Below, piece by piece: positions 45,019-59,348 of a stretch of DNA of 64,000 bases. The position numbers and the translations under genes are program-made. Each line of letters opens with the position of its first letter. Positions within the stretch are counted from its first letter, which is position 1. Source of the stretch: Lepraria neglecta (Eukaryota > Ascomycota > Lecanoromycetes > Lecanorales > Stereocaulaceae); contig CM065650.1 in assembly GCA_033220425.1 (NCBI GenBank), positions 1,736,001-1,800,000 of the forward strand, written 5' to 3'. Below the pieces are notes generated by a model. The model searched no databases, was not told the DNA's origin, and saw only the letters and a program-made list of their open reading frames with translations.

Positions 45019-46241
45019 AACTCCTTTTCGCCATCTTGCTAATAAAGCACTGTAGTCGTCCAAAGCATCCGGTCGCGCCTGACTGCTCTTCGGAAGAAGA
45101 TGCAAATAATTGCCAAACGGAACAGCACCCCCAGCGTCCCCGTACCGCTCTCGAAATCCCCAGTCGCAGCTGCCGCAACTAGAACGCCTGCCATTGCAAC
45201 TACCCCACCCCGGTAGCCTCTCACCGCCGACCCTTAGACCTCTCTACCATTCATTTCATTGATTATAATAGAAACTTGAACACGGTCCATTCATCAGCGC
45301 GCGCGCATAAGACGCATTGGCTGGCCCTTTCTCTCCTTCATGTTACCATGGTCTCAAATCAAATCAATACGGCGCGGAGTTTGTCATTCGTCATACAGCA
45401 TTTCTAGCGAGCGGACTACTAACCAACACTAAACGCTAACATTTAATCTGTCCTGTCTATACGAGTCACGATTCCTTCATTATTCATCATGCCCAAGCAT
45501 TGGAGATCTGGGACTTGCATCATGGAGAATGAGGCGCCTGGAACAACGGAAGGCGCGGATGGGCATCATGATATCCTCTGTACCCTTTTTTTTTGTTTTG
45601 GGAAGGGTCGTTGGGGGACGATGAAGATTGTATTTAGATACCCCGACCCGTTAATTGAATTTTTTGAATCTTAGGACGTTTGTCCACTCACAATTTGACG
45701 GTGCAAACTGAGAGGGAGAAAAATACTAGGCATTGCTAAACCCTGAAGTAGCTAACCGTTAAGCTAACATCACAGCCACAACAACGCCTCTCCTTTCACT
45801 GATATCCCAGTGCAAGGCAGTTTTTTCCCGCCTGATGGCTTCACAATAGCCATGCAAACTGTGCTATCCAAGCTCGGATTCCATATGTCACAGGCTGCCG
45901 CCCCTAGCTGGCCGCGGAGCTTGTTTTCAATGTAGACATGGCTGATTTGGGCAGGCTGTGTCCTCGAAGCCTGGGACCATTCAGGTAGCACTCTTCTTCT
46001 ACGCATGCATGCTACACCACGATTCTAATACTCATTCAGAGACCAGGTATCTGCACCTCATCGTCTCCGTTCGCTGGGCTCACTAGGGCTCTCACTCTTC
46101 CTTGACCGCTTGGGCAGACTCTCCAGACAGACAGACAGACAGACAGATGGAATTGGAAAAGTTCGTTAGCGTCTCTGTGGCGGTCTAAGTGTCAGCAGTT
46201 CACGGGAATATTTCCGGACAACGGCAACAAACCCAGCAACG
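45019..46241. other. 1.2-kb spacer without supported gene
   Basis: 3' region of ATG1 and promoter of the next frame. Holds a poly-T run near 45588-45597 and a CAGA microsatellite at about 46124-46147. No coding region identified. Confidence 0.45.
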
Positions 46242-46535
46242 ATGGCAAGCAACGAAGTACACACGAATCCTTCTAGCAGCAACGACGCAGGCATGACCGC
46301 CAACAGCAGTCGGCAAAATGCTCCCCAAACCCAGAGTCAAGATACAAAAGAACAACAGGCTCCTCTTGCAGAGCCAGCAACCCGATCAAACCGCCATCCA
46401 CCACCAGGCCAGATCAAAGATTCATGGCGGAAGAGCGGATGGCAGCGCTATCGGTTGGATCAAAGCAAGGACTCTGAGGTCGTGGAGCATGTGGAACCCG
46501 GGATGGAAAAGTCGTATTGCCATTGTCAGGGATAG
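46242..46535 (+). CDS. Small hydrophilic protein of unknown function
   Basis: A 97-codon frame with ATG in a good context (ACGATGGCA). It is rich in Asn, Ser, Gln, Thr and Pro in the first half (NSSRQNAPQTQSQDTKEQQ), then basic with a Trp pair, and ends in YCHCQG. No signal peptide or membrane segment. A second frame over the same bases is also open for 75 codons, so the coding claim is modest. No family recognised. Confidence 0.4.
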   Translation: MASNEVHTNPSSSNDAGMTANSSRQNAPQTQSQDTKEQQAPLAEPATRSNRHPPPGQIKDSWRKSGWQRYRLDQSKDSEVVEHVEPGMEKSYCHCQG

Positions 46536-46743
46536 GTTTGGGTGAGGAGATTGAGGGAAGAATCACGGCACGGACACTAGAGAGGGGGCATAGGAATCGG
46601 AGTTGCTGTGCCTTGAGTAGCTATGGTATGTAATGTAATCATACGCTAACTAAAGCCTGCGAATTGGCAGAAACTGGTGCCGATGCTATCTATTTGTGAA
46701 TTTTGGGGAAATTTTTCGAGTCTTTGTTACCCGTAGGCATTTG

Positions 46744-49700
46744 CTACAGTTTGCCTCCACTCTTTGAGAGATAGCCATTTTCTGCTAGCCACGCCTCTAC
46801 ATCATCCGTATCCCGCTTTAACCAACTTGCCTTCGCGCGAATGGAGTCCGAGCTCTGCTCCAGAGCGCGATCAAAGCCCTAGGAATCAAAGTCAGCACAC
46901 AAACTCCAGCAGCCATTGTCAATATTAATTGGAACGTACCTTCGTACTCCTCTCCTTAAACCAATCCCTCACCTCCTTCAACTGCTCCTCATTAACAAAC
47001 CCAGTCGTACAGATCTGCACGACAGTACTCAACATGCCCAAACTAGCCGGGCACTTCTTATTCAGTGCATCCCAATTCGTTTGCAAATACTGCCACAAAG
47101 CTTCAATACCTTCTTTATCACTTCTCAATCCGGCGATAGGCAAGTAAACATCCTGGCCCTTTACATCGTCACTCAATGGCAAGGCCAGAGTACGCTTGAT
47201 GAGCTTCTCGCCCTTCGCACGGCCGAGTGATCGCAGGGCAGTGTTGCGCTCGTCGGCGTCTTTGGCGGTCTTGTACTCGTTGAGAATGGCGTCGTATTCG
47301 GCGTCGCCGCCGTTTTGGAGCGCTATGGCGTAGACGCTGCCGCGGATATTGGGGTGGATGGCTTTCTTGTTGCCGGCTGCGAAGTCTTTGAACATGTCTT
47401 GTGCAGCCTTGATGATTTTTTCGTCGCCGGAAAGACCGGCACTGCCGAAAAGTAGGGCTTTGAATTGAGCTTGAATGTGGTCTTCGTTCTCACCAAAGGT
47501 CCAACCCTTTTGATGAGCTTTATGACTGACCAGTGTGCGCTGGAAAGCTTTCAGCGCGTCTTTCGTCTTCTGGTCTTCAAAGACCCAGGCGGAGCGTATT
47601 GCGGAGATACGGGTGAGGAGCTCATCCCAGACAACGAACTCGGATTCGCCACTGAAGGACTTGAGAAGAGAAAGGATACCAGATGTTTTCTGATAACCGG
47701 AGGAGGCAAGGGCGCCAGCATCAGCAATCATGCCTGCCCGATCTTCCACACTAAGAAGACCATCCTTCGCAGCTTTGCCGAGCTTTTCGAGGCGGGCAGG
47801 GGTGTATGAGGTACGGTAGGTGCCAGAGTGATCGGCATTGAGCTTGAAGAAGTCTTTACTTGGGATCTCAAAGTCGGCTTCGCGACCCGAGAGAGTGACA
47901 TCTTCGTTGACGCCATCTTTCGTTCGAAGACCCAAGAAGACGGGGTACAGCGTCTTGTCCTCCTCAGACTTCACATCACCGGTCCGCAGGAATCGGTTCT
48001 GCTTGACATGAATGGTGTTCGAACCCTCGTTCTCCGTCACCGTCACAACTGGATACCCAACATACTTCGTCCAGATGTCCATGATATTCTCTACTGGCTT
48101 ACCGCTCGCATCGCTTAACGCGGCCCAGAGATCCTCTGTCTTCGTGTTGCCATAGGCGTGCTTCTTGATGTAACGACGAATCCCTTCTAGGAATGTCTGC
48201 TCACCAAGATATCTGGAAATCATCCTGAGCACGCAAGAGCCTTTCGAATATGAGATAGCATCGAAAATCTGATTGACTTCATCGGCACGCTTGACGGGCA
48301 CTTCGATGGGATGACTGCTCCGTAAGGAGTCCAGAGATAGCGCATTCTGTAAATCACCGATCACGAAGCTCTGCCATATTTTCCACTCGGGGTAGAATTT
48401 GTTGCAGGAGTACCAGGACATCCATGTTGCAAATCCCTCGTTCAGCCATAGACCATCCCAGAAATCCATCGTGACGAGATTGCCAAACCATTGATGAGCT
48501 AGCTCGTGCTGCACGACCTCCGCAACTCTCTCTTTAGTCGAAGCTCCGCTAGTCTTTTCATCGAAAAGCAAATCAACTACTCGGTAGGTAATCAGGCCCC
48601 AATTCTCCATAGCGCCAGCACTGAAATCAGGCACAGCCACCATATCCATCTTTGGTAGTGGGAAGTCGCTGTCGAATTCCTTCTCATAGAAAGCCAGCGT
48701 TTTCGCCGCAAGATCCAGTGAGAATCGACCATGTTCAATATCCTTGTCAGGCGTTGCGTAGACTCGAATTGGCACTCTGAAAGACTTTGTCTCCACGTAG
48801 TTGAGTTCTCCCACGATGAATGCCAATAGATAGCTCGACATCAAGGGAGTCTTGTTGAAAGTCACGGCGTTCTTCTTGCCTCCACTCATCTTCGACTTCA
48901 CCTCTTTCTCCGACGCTACATCCATGTTGCTCAGACAAGTAAGCCCCTTATCTGCCACGAGCGTGATCGTATATTCGGCCTTCAAAGCTGGCTCGTCGAA
49001 ACATGGAAACGCCCTTCGAGCGTCGGTAGGCTCCATCTGCGTGCTTGCGATGTATTTGGTCTTCCCATCCTTGTCTTTGTATGACGACCTATAGAACCCA
49101 GCCATTTTATCATTCAGGGAGCCCGTGAAATTATGCGTAAGCTGAGCCTTCGACCCTGCAGGTATCGACTTCTCGAAGGATATGGTCATCATCTGGGAGT
49201 CTTCATTGTAGGCGAGCTTGGGGGACGAGGTGATCTCGCTGCTACCAGCTGAGATCTTCGTAGAGTGGATATCGATTTCGAGGGTGTTGAGGGATATGGA
49301 AGTCGTGTCTTCTTTGACATCGAGGCTACAGAACGTCTAGATCAGCCAGAGCTCTCCAGATGTACTGTTAAGAAGAAGAAAGTCTGACAACCTCCATTGC
49401 CGTCACCGTACGTACTCAATCACCACTTTCCCCTCATACGTAAACTTCTCGAAATCCGGTTCCAGGGTCAAATCGTAGTGTAGAGGCGTAACATTCTTTG
49501 GGAGCACCTCCCGGTGTGAGTCGACGTCCATGCTTCCGCCTGGGATCTCTGCATTCTTTTTGCACATGGCTCTTCGGTGTGAACAGTGTTTGACTTGCTG
49601 CTTTACTGTAGATGTCCGGGGAACGATCCTTGTTCTTTCGAACTTTGCACTTGGTGTTACGGCAGAGATATATCTTGATGTTGTACAAGAGAACAGAGAA

Positions 49701-49792
49701 GGCGCTTTATGTACTCGAACCTTAGCTCTCAAGGGGGCAGGATTCGTAAGTCTAGCTGCAAGTCTGCTTGCTAATTGAGTAGTATGAATCAT
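46744..49792 (-). CDS. APE2: M1 zinc aminopeptidase (Ape2/Aap1 type), mitochondrial and cytosolic starts
   Basis: Exons 49416-49792, 46940-49325 and 46744-46878 give 965 residues. Residues 1-75 are rich in Arg, Ser and Thr with no acids for the first 50, resembling a mitochondrial presequence ([11 protein letters not shown]...). A second ATG at 49567 would give the 890-residue cytosolic form that begins just before [20 protein letters not shown]. The catalytic region shows the exopeptidase motif [12 protein letters not shown] and the zinc motif [29 protein letters not shown] (read as HExxH with the downstream Glu; positions about residues 380-410). The C-terminal ERAP1-like helical domain ends in the short third exon ([14 protein letters not shown]). 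Removes N-terminal residues from peptides. Both splice sites at the 3' exon are needed to reach the conserved end. Confidence 0.93.
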
Positions 49793-50112
49793 GGACCCCA
49801 CATGCAGGTGAAATGCAAGAAGAAAAGCGGAGATGTCCGCGGTACACAAGTATATACTTCAGAAAGTGTTTAGCTCGTTCTAAATAGGAAGGTTGACCGC
49901 AGATCTTGCGTAGGGCGTTGATCTCAAACATGTTTGCATGCAAGGTTTCTATGAGAGAGTGAATTACATTTGTGTATGGAACGCAAGCTACAGCTTTTGA
50001 AAGGTATCCGCAATGGCCCTCTATGATTCCCTGCCATATGGTAAACCCCCTGCCCCACGGCCCTTTCCCTCGGGAATATCGTTAAACGCCAATTGCCGGC
50101 CAGCCAGGACGC
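49793..50112. other. Spacer upstream of the aminopeptidase gene
   Basis: 320 bases with the aminopeptidase promoter and the 3' end of the Ies1 gene. No further feature. Confidence 0.5.
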
Positions 50113-52496
50113 CTAAACCTCATTCATAACCTCATCTTCAGTCAAGTCCCCATCCTCTCCCTCACTCTCATCCGTACGACTGTCCTCATCCATCTCGTCA
50201 TCATCTTCCCGGCCTTCACCAAGTAAATCACGATCGAGATCATCCAGAGCCTCCTCATCCCTCTCCACGTCAACACAACGGCTACCATCATCTTTACGCC
50301 GCTTCCTGGACCGACCCTCGTCATCCGCGTAGGCCCTCGATCTTCTCTTCCCCTTCCCGTAGCTCTTGGCCAATCCACCCAGTGATCCCCCATTCTCTTC
50401 CCTGTAAAGTCTCCTAACAGCTCTGTCGATAGCTTTTTTGTATGTCAGGGCTTCCTCGCCATAGTCCTCGAATCGAGGATGAGGATGAGGATTCGGCACC
50501 AAGCCTCCGGGTCCCCATGAAATTTCATCATCCGTATCGTACATGTCCGGCAGATCCTTGACCCTGTTCATCACCATCAGTCCAAACGAGCTGCTGATCC
50601 TCTTCTTCTCAATGCGGGCGCTATTATGGCATTGCCCTATCTGCTTGTGTAAAATATGATCAACGCGCATCTTTCTGTTAATATTGACGGCTTTCTGGTG
50701 TGAAGTCTCTGGTCTCTGACGCCGTGAGCCTAGGCCATTGCTGTGAAGAATTGGGTGACCAGAGCCGGGTGGAGCAGGAGGTGAGGAATGCGGAAAATTT
50801 TCTGTTCGAGTCTTGAGTACTAGACGTGGATTCGAGTCTGATCTGTGCATGGGAGGGGCAAATCGCCCCATTGAAGGGGGGCCGGCTTCGAGATTGCCGT
50901 TCATGTCCAGTCTTGGGCCATCGTAATCCGTAAACTTTGGCTTCAATTGCACAGTCGAGGAGGGAGAAGGTGTGCGGGTGGGATCGTTGTCTGAAATTGC
51001 AATGATGTTTAGATCGTCAGTCGTTGGATCTGATTGTTTGTTAGCTTGTGTTCATTGAGAATATCTCAGGTGGAAGGGTTGATCTTCATTGCCAAACTCA
51101 CTCTTCTTAGCCTTCTTCAGCGGAGGCCCCACTGTCTCATCTTCTTGCAGAATACGTATCCTCTCCTGCCTCTTCATCTCTCCGTAATCCTTTTCCTCTT
51201 GAGTATCAATATTCTCGGCATCCCCCTGCGCCTCAGTAAGGTGGTCAAAGGAAGGAACTTTGAATGGCAAGCCATCCGGTTCGCCCTGCGGAGGCTGACC
51301 TTCCCCAAATGGATTCTTCAGGGCGTCTTCTGCAGAGAAATCACTCTCCAGGTAGAACCAGATAAGCCACAAGAAGGCTCTGGCCCTGCTCGTACTGCTT
51401 AAGGTTGGTCGCATGACAAGGTCAAAAAAGTCTCGTGGAGGCTGAAAGTGAGTTTCCGATATCTTAGGCGCATACTGCGATAGTACGAAGATGAGGTTGA
51501 CAGGATTGGTGCGAGGGATAGGAAGCTGCTTGATTTTGTCAATCGTACTTGGCTGATTCGCGTCTTCGGAAGCTCCTTTGAGGATGGACTTGAGGCGGGG
51601 AGCATCCTGAAGCTGTTTGTAATCTCTGGGATCGTTGCTGGCTTGGAGTGAGGGTATTGAATGGTATGTGCGTAATTGAGCGCGCATCTCGGGAAAGACT
51701 GTCAATCAGGATCAACACGAATTCGACCGTAGATCATCAAGATGCACTCACAGTTCAGGGTAGTATTCATCCTGCCCACATTGACCAGCAGACAAATCAT
51801 TGCCATGTGCATAGCACCATCACGATCAGCCAACAGCTTGTCCTTTAGTACCTTGCTTGTCTTGCTGCTTCGAGCCATAGCATCAACGTAGATATCGGCA
51901 AAGGTATGCCCCTTGGTGCCATCGTACGCCTTCGTAAAGACGGCGGTTTCGTCGTTGAAGACAGAACGTAGGAACTCCAACTGAATATCCTTTCGCCAGA
52001 GTGGTATGCCATCATCTTTCTTTAGGTGACGTATCTTGTTTCCCGAATATACAGAACCTATCGTGCCATTGGCATTGCGCCGCGTATGAGCCACGGTCAT
52101 TGTGTGTGAGGGATTGAACTCGGCTGCCCTGGTGTAAGAGTCGTTCTGCACACTAGCCTGATCTTCCTTGTCTTCTACTTTTTCTGTCTCTCCATCGATC
52201 CAGATGATGGGAGTTTTCGAAGGTGTATCAGGCTTGGAAGGTGTATTAGGTGTGACTTGGTCGGGAGGCCGAGTCTTGGACTTGAGTGGTGGTTCGGTGT
52301 TGGTCAGGATGTGTTGTAAGCTTTGCTTAGGATCAGGATTATCGGGTTTTGGTGATAAGGTTGGCTGTCCATTCGTATTTGCCTCGGACTTTCCTTCCAA
52401 CTTTCGACCACGGATACGGGTTTCTGGTGAGCGAGTTCCGGGATCTGTGCCTTCTCTAGCTGGAGGGGCATCAAAAATGGTAGCAGTGGTGGCCAT
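50113..52496 (-). CDS. IES1: INO80 chromatin-remodelling complex subunit Ies1
   Basis: Exons 51752-52496, 51102-51698 and 50113-51029 give 752 residues. The first 130 residues are disordered and Pro/Thr-rich. The conserved core starts with the segment RHLKKDDGIPLWRKDIQLEF and continues through MHMAMICLLVNVGRMNTTLN into EMRAQLRTYHSIPSLQ, then IFVLSQYAPKISETHFQPPRDF and RARAFLWLIWFYLESDF, which are the hallmarks of fungal Ies1. The C-terminal third is basic with KRRSRAYADDEGRSRKRRK and ends in a highly acidic tail. Three exons are supported by GTGAGT donors and CAG acceptors. Ies1 is part of the fungal INO80 ATP-dependent nucleosome remodeller. Assignment by these core motifs. Confidence 0.85.
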
Positions 52497-53876
52497 GTCT
52501 TAAGTATGGATCGCTCAATGATGAAGTCATATTTTTAAATTGCAGTGAGGTGGTGGAGCTGTGGGAACATGATGACGAATCATTGAATGTGAATTCTTGG
52601 CTTTGTGAAGTGGTGCAGGTGGAGCATGACCAAGAGGATCAAAGGGAAATTTCGAGGTCGTGCAGAGCAAGCTTTCAGCCTGAGGGTCTCGGCCCTGCCG
52701 CTCTGGGATCGCCAGTGGCCCTTTGAACCCCATTCCAATCTTCACCCTCGGAGTTTGGCCAAACCAAATCACGGAGCTGTACAATATAATGCTTTGACAG
52801 AAGACAGTCACTGAGGTCGCTACAGGGTTTCTTTTTCAATAGCGTTCACGATACCGGAGCCTGCCTTGCCGGCTTCCAGAAGCCTTTCAACTCTACAGAG
52901 CAATCTGGGGTAATACTACGAGTCTCTTTGGATCAATTGACATCTATGGGATCACTTTCGTACGGTGAACGAAATGTAATGAGCAGGTATGCATTTTGTG
53001 CTATCTGAGCTGTAACGTGACATTTTTAGGTCTTAGTGACCAACCCATTCCATCATCAGATCCAGTGATGACGAGGGTCTTCGCCCCAGTGACAATCCTC
53101 GGGCTGTCTTTAAGATAGGAGACCTCAAGACTAGCCTCGAAAGATGTCGAATATCGCACAATGCAACGTCTGATTGCCTCTGGTAAAGGCATTGCCCATT
53201 CCATGTGAGCATTATAGTCTAAGCGCCTGAAAACGCCCTCGCAATCAGATGCTGTCTATCGCTGATATGTTATGAAACATCGTAGTTCCTCCTCTTTGTG
53301 AAGAACATGATGCGTATGTGTAAGACCGGATCGATGGTGGTTTGGTTGGTATTTACTTTTGCAAGGAGATGAACGAGCACAGATCAATGAAGTTGAAACC
53401 GCTGGAAATGGAAAGAAATCTATCATGGTTTCGTCGAGATGCCTGGAACCGGCCGCATGGCCAGCGTGATCGCAGCAAGATTCGTAAGATGAACGCCCAT
53501 TGAAGACCGCGCGTCCTGCGTGAGTCTCTAGTATAAAAGACCTGCGCAGGGTATCGAAGCTCATCGGTCTAGATGGGTATAAGCCAACGCTGTCTAAGGG
53601 TATGCTGTTCGAGGATTGCAACGTCGTCATCTTCTAGTAGACGTTGGCCTGGCTGAGCGCCACCGAGCCCAGCATGTCGAAGACGGAAAACGGAAATAAG
53701 TCTGTTCTGTAAAGGGGTTGTTTAGAATCGAAGATCGAGAAAAGCTGACGCGAGAAACCGGATGAAGTCGTGGAGTTGGCAATCGAGCACAACCAGGCGC
53801 CTTGGTCGTAATGTGCTCCGATAAATCCTTCCCTGAGTGGTTGGGAAAGAAGCGCAGATGGGTGCAGTAAGGTCCT
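52497..53876. other. 1.4-kb spacer without supported gene
   Basis: Promoter of the Ies1 gene and 3' region of DED1. A 124-codon minus-strand frame at 53256-53630 has an ATG but no splice signals, motif or neighbour support, and lies largely in the expected DED1 3' region. Left out. Confidence 0.45.
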
Positions 53877-56043
<2,167 letters not shown>

Positions 56044-56649
56044 GTTGTTCCGGTTTTTTGATCTTTTTCCTGACTGTTTGATGTCTGGTCAGTCTTTCAT
56101 CCAACACGTCAAGCTGGGCTGATAAGGCAGCCAACGCTGAAGTCTCTCATAGAGAGGGCGGAAATGGCGACTTACAGTGTGTTGGGTCTTTCTGAAAGGT
56201 TTCTGAGGTCAGATAAAATTGACAAGACGAGTATATGTCGTGGGGTTGTTCAAACCTTGGCGTAAGGTGAGTTCAGTCAACGAAGCTGAGTCTTCTAAAA
56301 CTTATGTGACACGCTCAGTCGAGGGACACAAATTATCAGAAACCGAAAGAAGCACTCTCCGCAGAAAGGACAGTACTATATGGTAGGTGGGAAGAGGTAA
56401 AGGTAGAGTAGGTAGGTGTATGAGTTGTGATTTGACGTGGGAGTATTTTCTTTTGAAGGCAAAAAAGTTCAGATTTAGCGGGTACAATTCAGCCCTATCT
56501 AGACCCTAGCGTAATGGCTTCTAGGCGCGCCCTCTACAAAACAAAATTCAATGAGGGACAATCCCCTAAGCAAGCCCCTAAGGTGCCCCTAAGCTAGTCT
56601 CCCACAATCACCTAATTCTATCAACTCTACTACCTTCCTACTCTACTGC
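56044..56649. promoter_or_regulatory. DED1 promoter and leader
   Basis: 606 bases upstream of DED1, including a pyrimidine-rich (minus-strand) leader, as usual for highly expressed genes. The right end meets the mariner remnant. A leader intron is possible but not shown. Confidence 0.45.
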
Positions 56650-58045
56650 TATATCTTGCGAGACCCGAAATAATACCTATAACACCCCCTAGAAGTTGAA
56701 AGTCCAAGGCGCCCATAATTACCTAGTCGCTAAAGGTATCCCCTACGACGAACGTGAAATCTTCGATTTTTTCGGAGTCTAGGAGCGCTCCGGGTATAAA
56801 TTTGTTGAGGATAGGGCACTATTACGGACCAGCAAGAATCAGGAGGGCGTTAATAAGACTCGGGGTCGAAAGAGTAAGCTCTCTGGGGCTGATATACGGG
56901 AGACAGACCGCCTATTAGAAGAGACGGGGCTACCCCAAATAGAGGCAAAGGGTGTATACTAGGACGTTATTATATAGACCCTAGATCCCGATATTTCAGG
57001 GCGTATACTCTAGCGGACTATACGCGATGCTATAACCTATGCAAGTACGTTTCGGCCCCGAAAGAATTCCCCCCGGAGCCCCTAAAGGAGAATCGTAGGG
57101 AATAGGCGAAAATTATATACGCCAAATACAGTAACCCGGAGGACTGGGACAGGGTACGCTTTAGCGACGAAGTATACGCCGGCTATAGCGCCGAAGGGCA
57201 CCTATGGATAGCACGTAAAACGGTGAAAGCTATAGAAGGGTTCACCCTCCAACCGTCCAAAACCCCCCAACCGGCCAGCCTTGTAGGGCTACCGCCCGGA
57301 ATTATCGATATTTCTGCTCCGGGGTACAACGCTAAGGCTAACCTAGGGGCGCAAGGAGCGAAAATTTGCAGAGCTCTACAATTCACCAACCAGGCAAATT
57401 TCGACAAAAGATTCTGTACCAACATTTTAGAGACGTACAAAATCCACATTTCTATACGCATAAATATATTGTCAAACTTCGTATCTGTGGAGTTAGAACA
57501 AGGTGAACGGTTGGGGGGTTTGGCCGGTTGGGGGGTTGAACGGTACCGCTGGGAAAATATTCAATACCGGGACCCTCCCCCAGGAAAGCAGCGCCCCCAG
57601 CTACATGCATGGGCGGCAATTAGGTATAATTTCAAGACAAGACTTATATTCTATAAGGTCCCTACGAATAGCAACGGGAAGCTGAGCCATAGGGTCTATA
57701 TTAACCAAATTCTGGAGCCCCACATCCGGGAATAGGTCGAACGGGGGGACGATTTCGTACTAGAAGAAGACGGCGATTCGGGGTACAGTAGGGGCCTATA
57801 AGCCAAAAAGGATAACCCTATGGCTCGCTAGAAGAAGGATTTAGCCCCCGTTAAGAACTGCTGGCAGGCGCCCAAGGCCTACGTGCAAAAGCAGCCCTAT
57901 TGGGATAATTAGTCCCTAAAAGAGCTTCTTATAGAGGGGTAGGAGCAGGTCTCTATCCTATTTATTAATAAATAGGTCCAGAGTATACCCTACAGACTAT
58001 ACAATATTATACAGGGCAAGGGCGAACGTACAGGCGGGTAAATTA
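56650..58045 (+). mobile_element. Dead Tc1/mariner-type transposon
   Basis: The plus strand keeps transposase pieces broken by many stops: KGIPYDEREIFDFFGV, then SGADIRETDRLLEETGLPQI (helix-turn-helix region), then ERYRWENIQYRD, HAWAAIRYNFKTRLIFYKVP and KLSHRVYINQILEPHIRE with the Asp-rich DDFVLEEDGDSGYS catalytic block, then APVKNCWQAPKAYVQ. This is the order of a DDE transposase of the Tc1/mariner group common in ascomycetes. Many TAG codons occur where Trp (TGG) would be expected, suggesting repeat-induced C-to-T change. Terminal repeats were not found, so the ends are approximate. A separate palindromic repeat interrupts it. Confidence 0.7.
57240..57545. mobile_element. MITE-like element nested in the mariner remnant
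   Basis: Inverted ends of about 35-40 bases: left contains CCGTCCAAAACCCCCCAACC and right, on the minus strand, CCGTTCAACCCCCCAACC followed in both by GGCC. The inner 220 bases are AT-rich and non-coding. It splits the transposase frame between the WIARK and ERYRWENIQ pieces. The CCCCCCAACCG block also occurs in the left end of the Fot1/pogo element at 30974. No target duplication was identified. Confidence 0.65.
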
Positions 58046-58239
58046 TGTAAATAGTGCCCTAAGTAGTGGCAGTAGGGGTAATTAGTTGGGCGGCTCCGGG
58101 GCCGTTAAATTTTATGTTATAGACGGCGTGCTAGGCCACCAGACCGCTTTGCTCCTCGGACCCGAAACATATGCTGCATCATGGAGGCAGTGGCAAAGAT
58201 GTCGTGAGTTTAAGCCCGTTCATTGAAGGTCTACAACTA

Positions 58240-59348
58240 TCAAGCCAAACTTTTCTCAGTAACACTGGCCTTACGGGTCCGCGTGAAAGTGAACACAATC
58301 CCCACAATAACGCCAAAGAATAACAACTTCGTCAACAAGCTCAACCCCGGACTTTCGGTCGATGGAGTCACAGCTGCATCCGTAGCGTCTGGCTGTTTTT
58401 CGTCCTGTTTCGGTTCTCCTATTGTTACGTCCAACTCATCGCCTGGCACAACAGGTTCAGCCGATCCGAGGAATTCTTTGTAGAGGAAACCGAAACATCA
58501 GCAATTCCAGACTTGACGATGGAATGCAACGGGATGAGATGAGATTAGGAAGCTGATCTAGAGCTCCGCGTGGGTACCTTCTTCCGGTGCCTCCAGCTCT
58601 CCCGCTTTTGCGATCTTGACGGTCTTGGAGGGTTTGTCTCCTGCTCCCTTGGGGACGTTCTCCACCTTCTCCACAATGTCGTAGCCTTCCAAGACTTCTC
58701 CGAAAACCACGTGCTTGCCGTCCAACCAGCTGCGAAGCTGTCGTTAGCAGACATCCTTGTGCTGGACTCGGGGCAACTCACGAGGTAATGGCAGTGGTGA
58801 TGAAGAACTGGGAACCGTTCGTATCCTTTCCAGAGTTGGCCATGCTGAGCATGCCGGTCTTGCTATGCTTCAACTTGAAGTTCTCATCAGGGAACTTTTG
58901 GCCGTAGATGGATTTTCCTCCAGTACCTGAGCAAGGGGCGTCAGCTTCCCATTCACATACTCAATGGGTTGTGGTATCTCACCATCACCGTTGGTGAAGT
59001 CACCGCCCTGGATCATGAACTGCTTGATGACACGGTGGAAAGTCGATCCCTCGTAGCCAAAGCCCTTCTCGCCAGTGCAGAGAGCACGGAAGTTCTCTGC
59101 GGTCTTGGGCACAGTCTTTCCGTAGAGACCGATAACGACTCTTCCTAGCTCTTCATCTCCATGTGTGATGTCAAAGTAGACCTAAAATACTATCGGTAAG
59201 GATTTCAGTGGCATTGTTAGGTGGCCTTTGAATCTACCTTGTTGGTTATCTTTGGCCCCTTAGTCGCACTGGAAGTCTGGGCGAGGAAGAGAAAGCCGGC
59301 GGTAATGATGAGCAACAAGGAAATGACAACTCTCTGTAGGTTGGCCAT
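58240..59348 (-). CDS. ER cyclophilin (peptidyl-prolyl isomerase B) with two C-terminal forms
   Basis: Exons 59238-59348, 58983-59181, 58782-58926 and a fourth from 58729. If the fourth runs to the TAG at 58558, the product is 208 residues and ends THAEL, an HDEL-like ER retrieval signal. If the donor at 58577 (GTACCC) joins the acceptor at 58476 (branch-like GCTGAT, CAAAG end), a fifth exon 58240-58475 replaces the last residues and gives 280 residues with a membrane helix ([17 protein letters not shown]) and a basic tail. Both are whole codon numbers. The N-terminus is a signal peptide. Cyclophilin motifs: [20 protein letters not shown] (catalytic Arg, Phe, Gln), GMLSMANSG and [10 protein letters not shown]. 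It speeds proline isomerisation in secretory folding. The splice choice is inferred. Confidence 0.85.

Noticed and set aside
53256-53630. 124-codon minus-strand frame after DED1
   Set aside because: Lies in the DED1 3' region on the same strand, with no recognisable domain.
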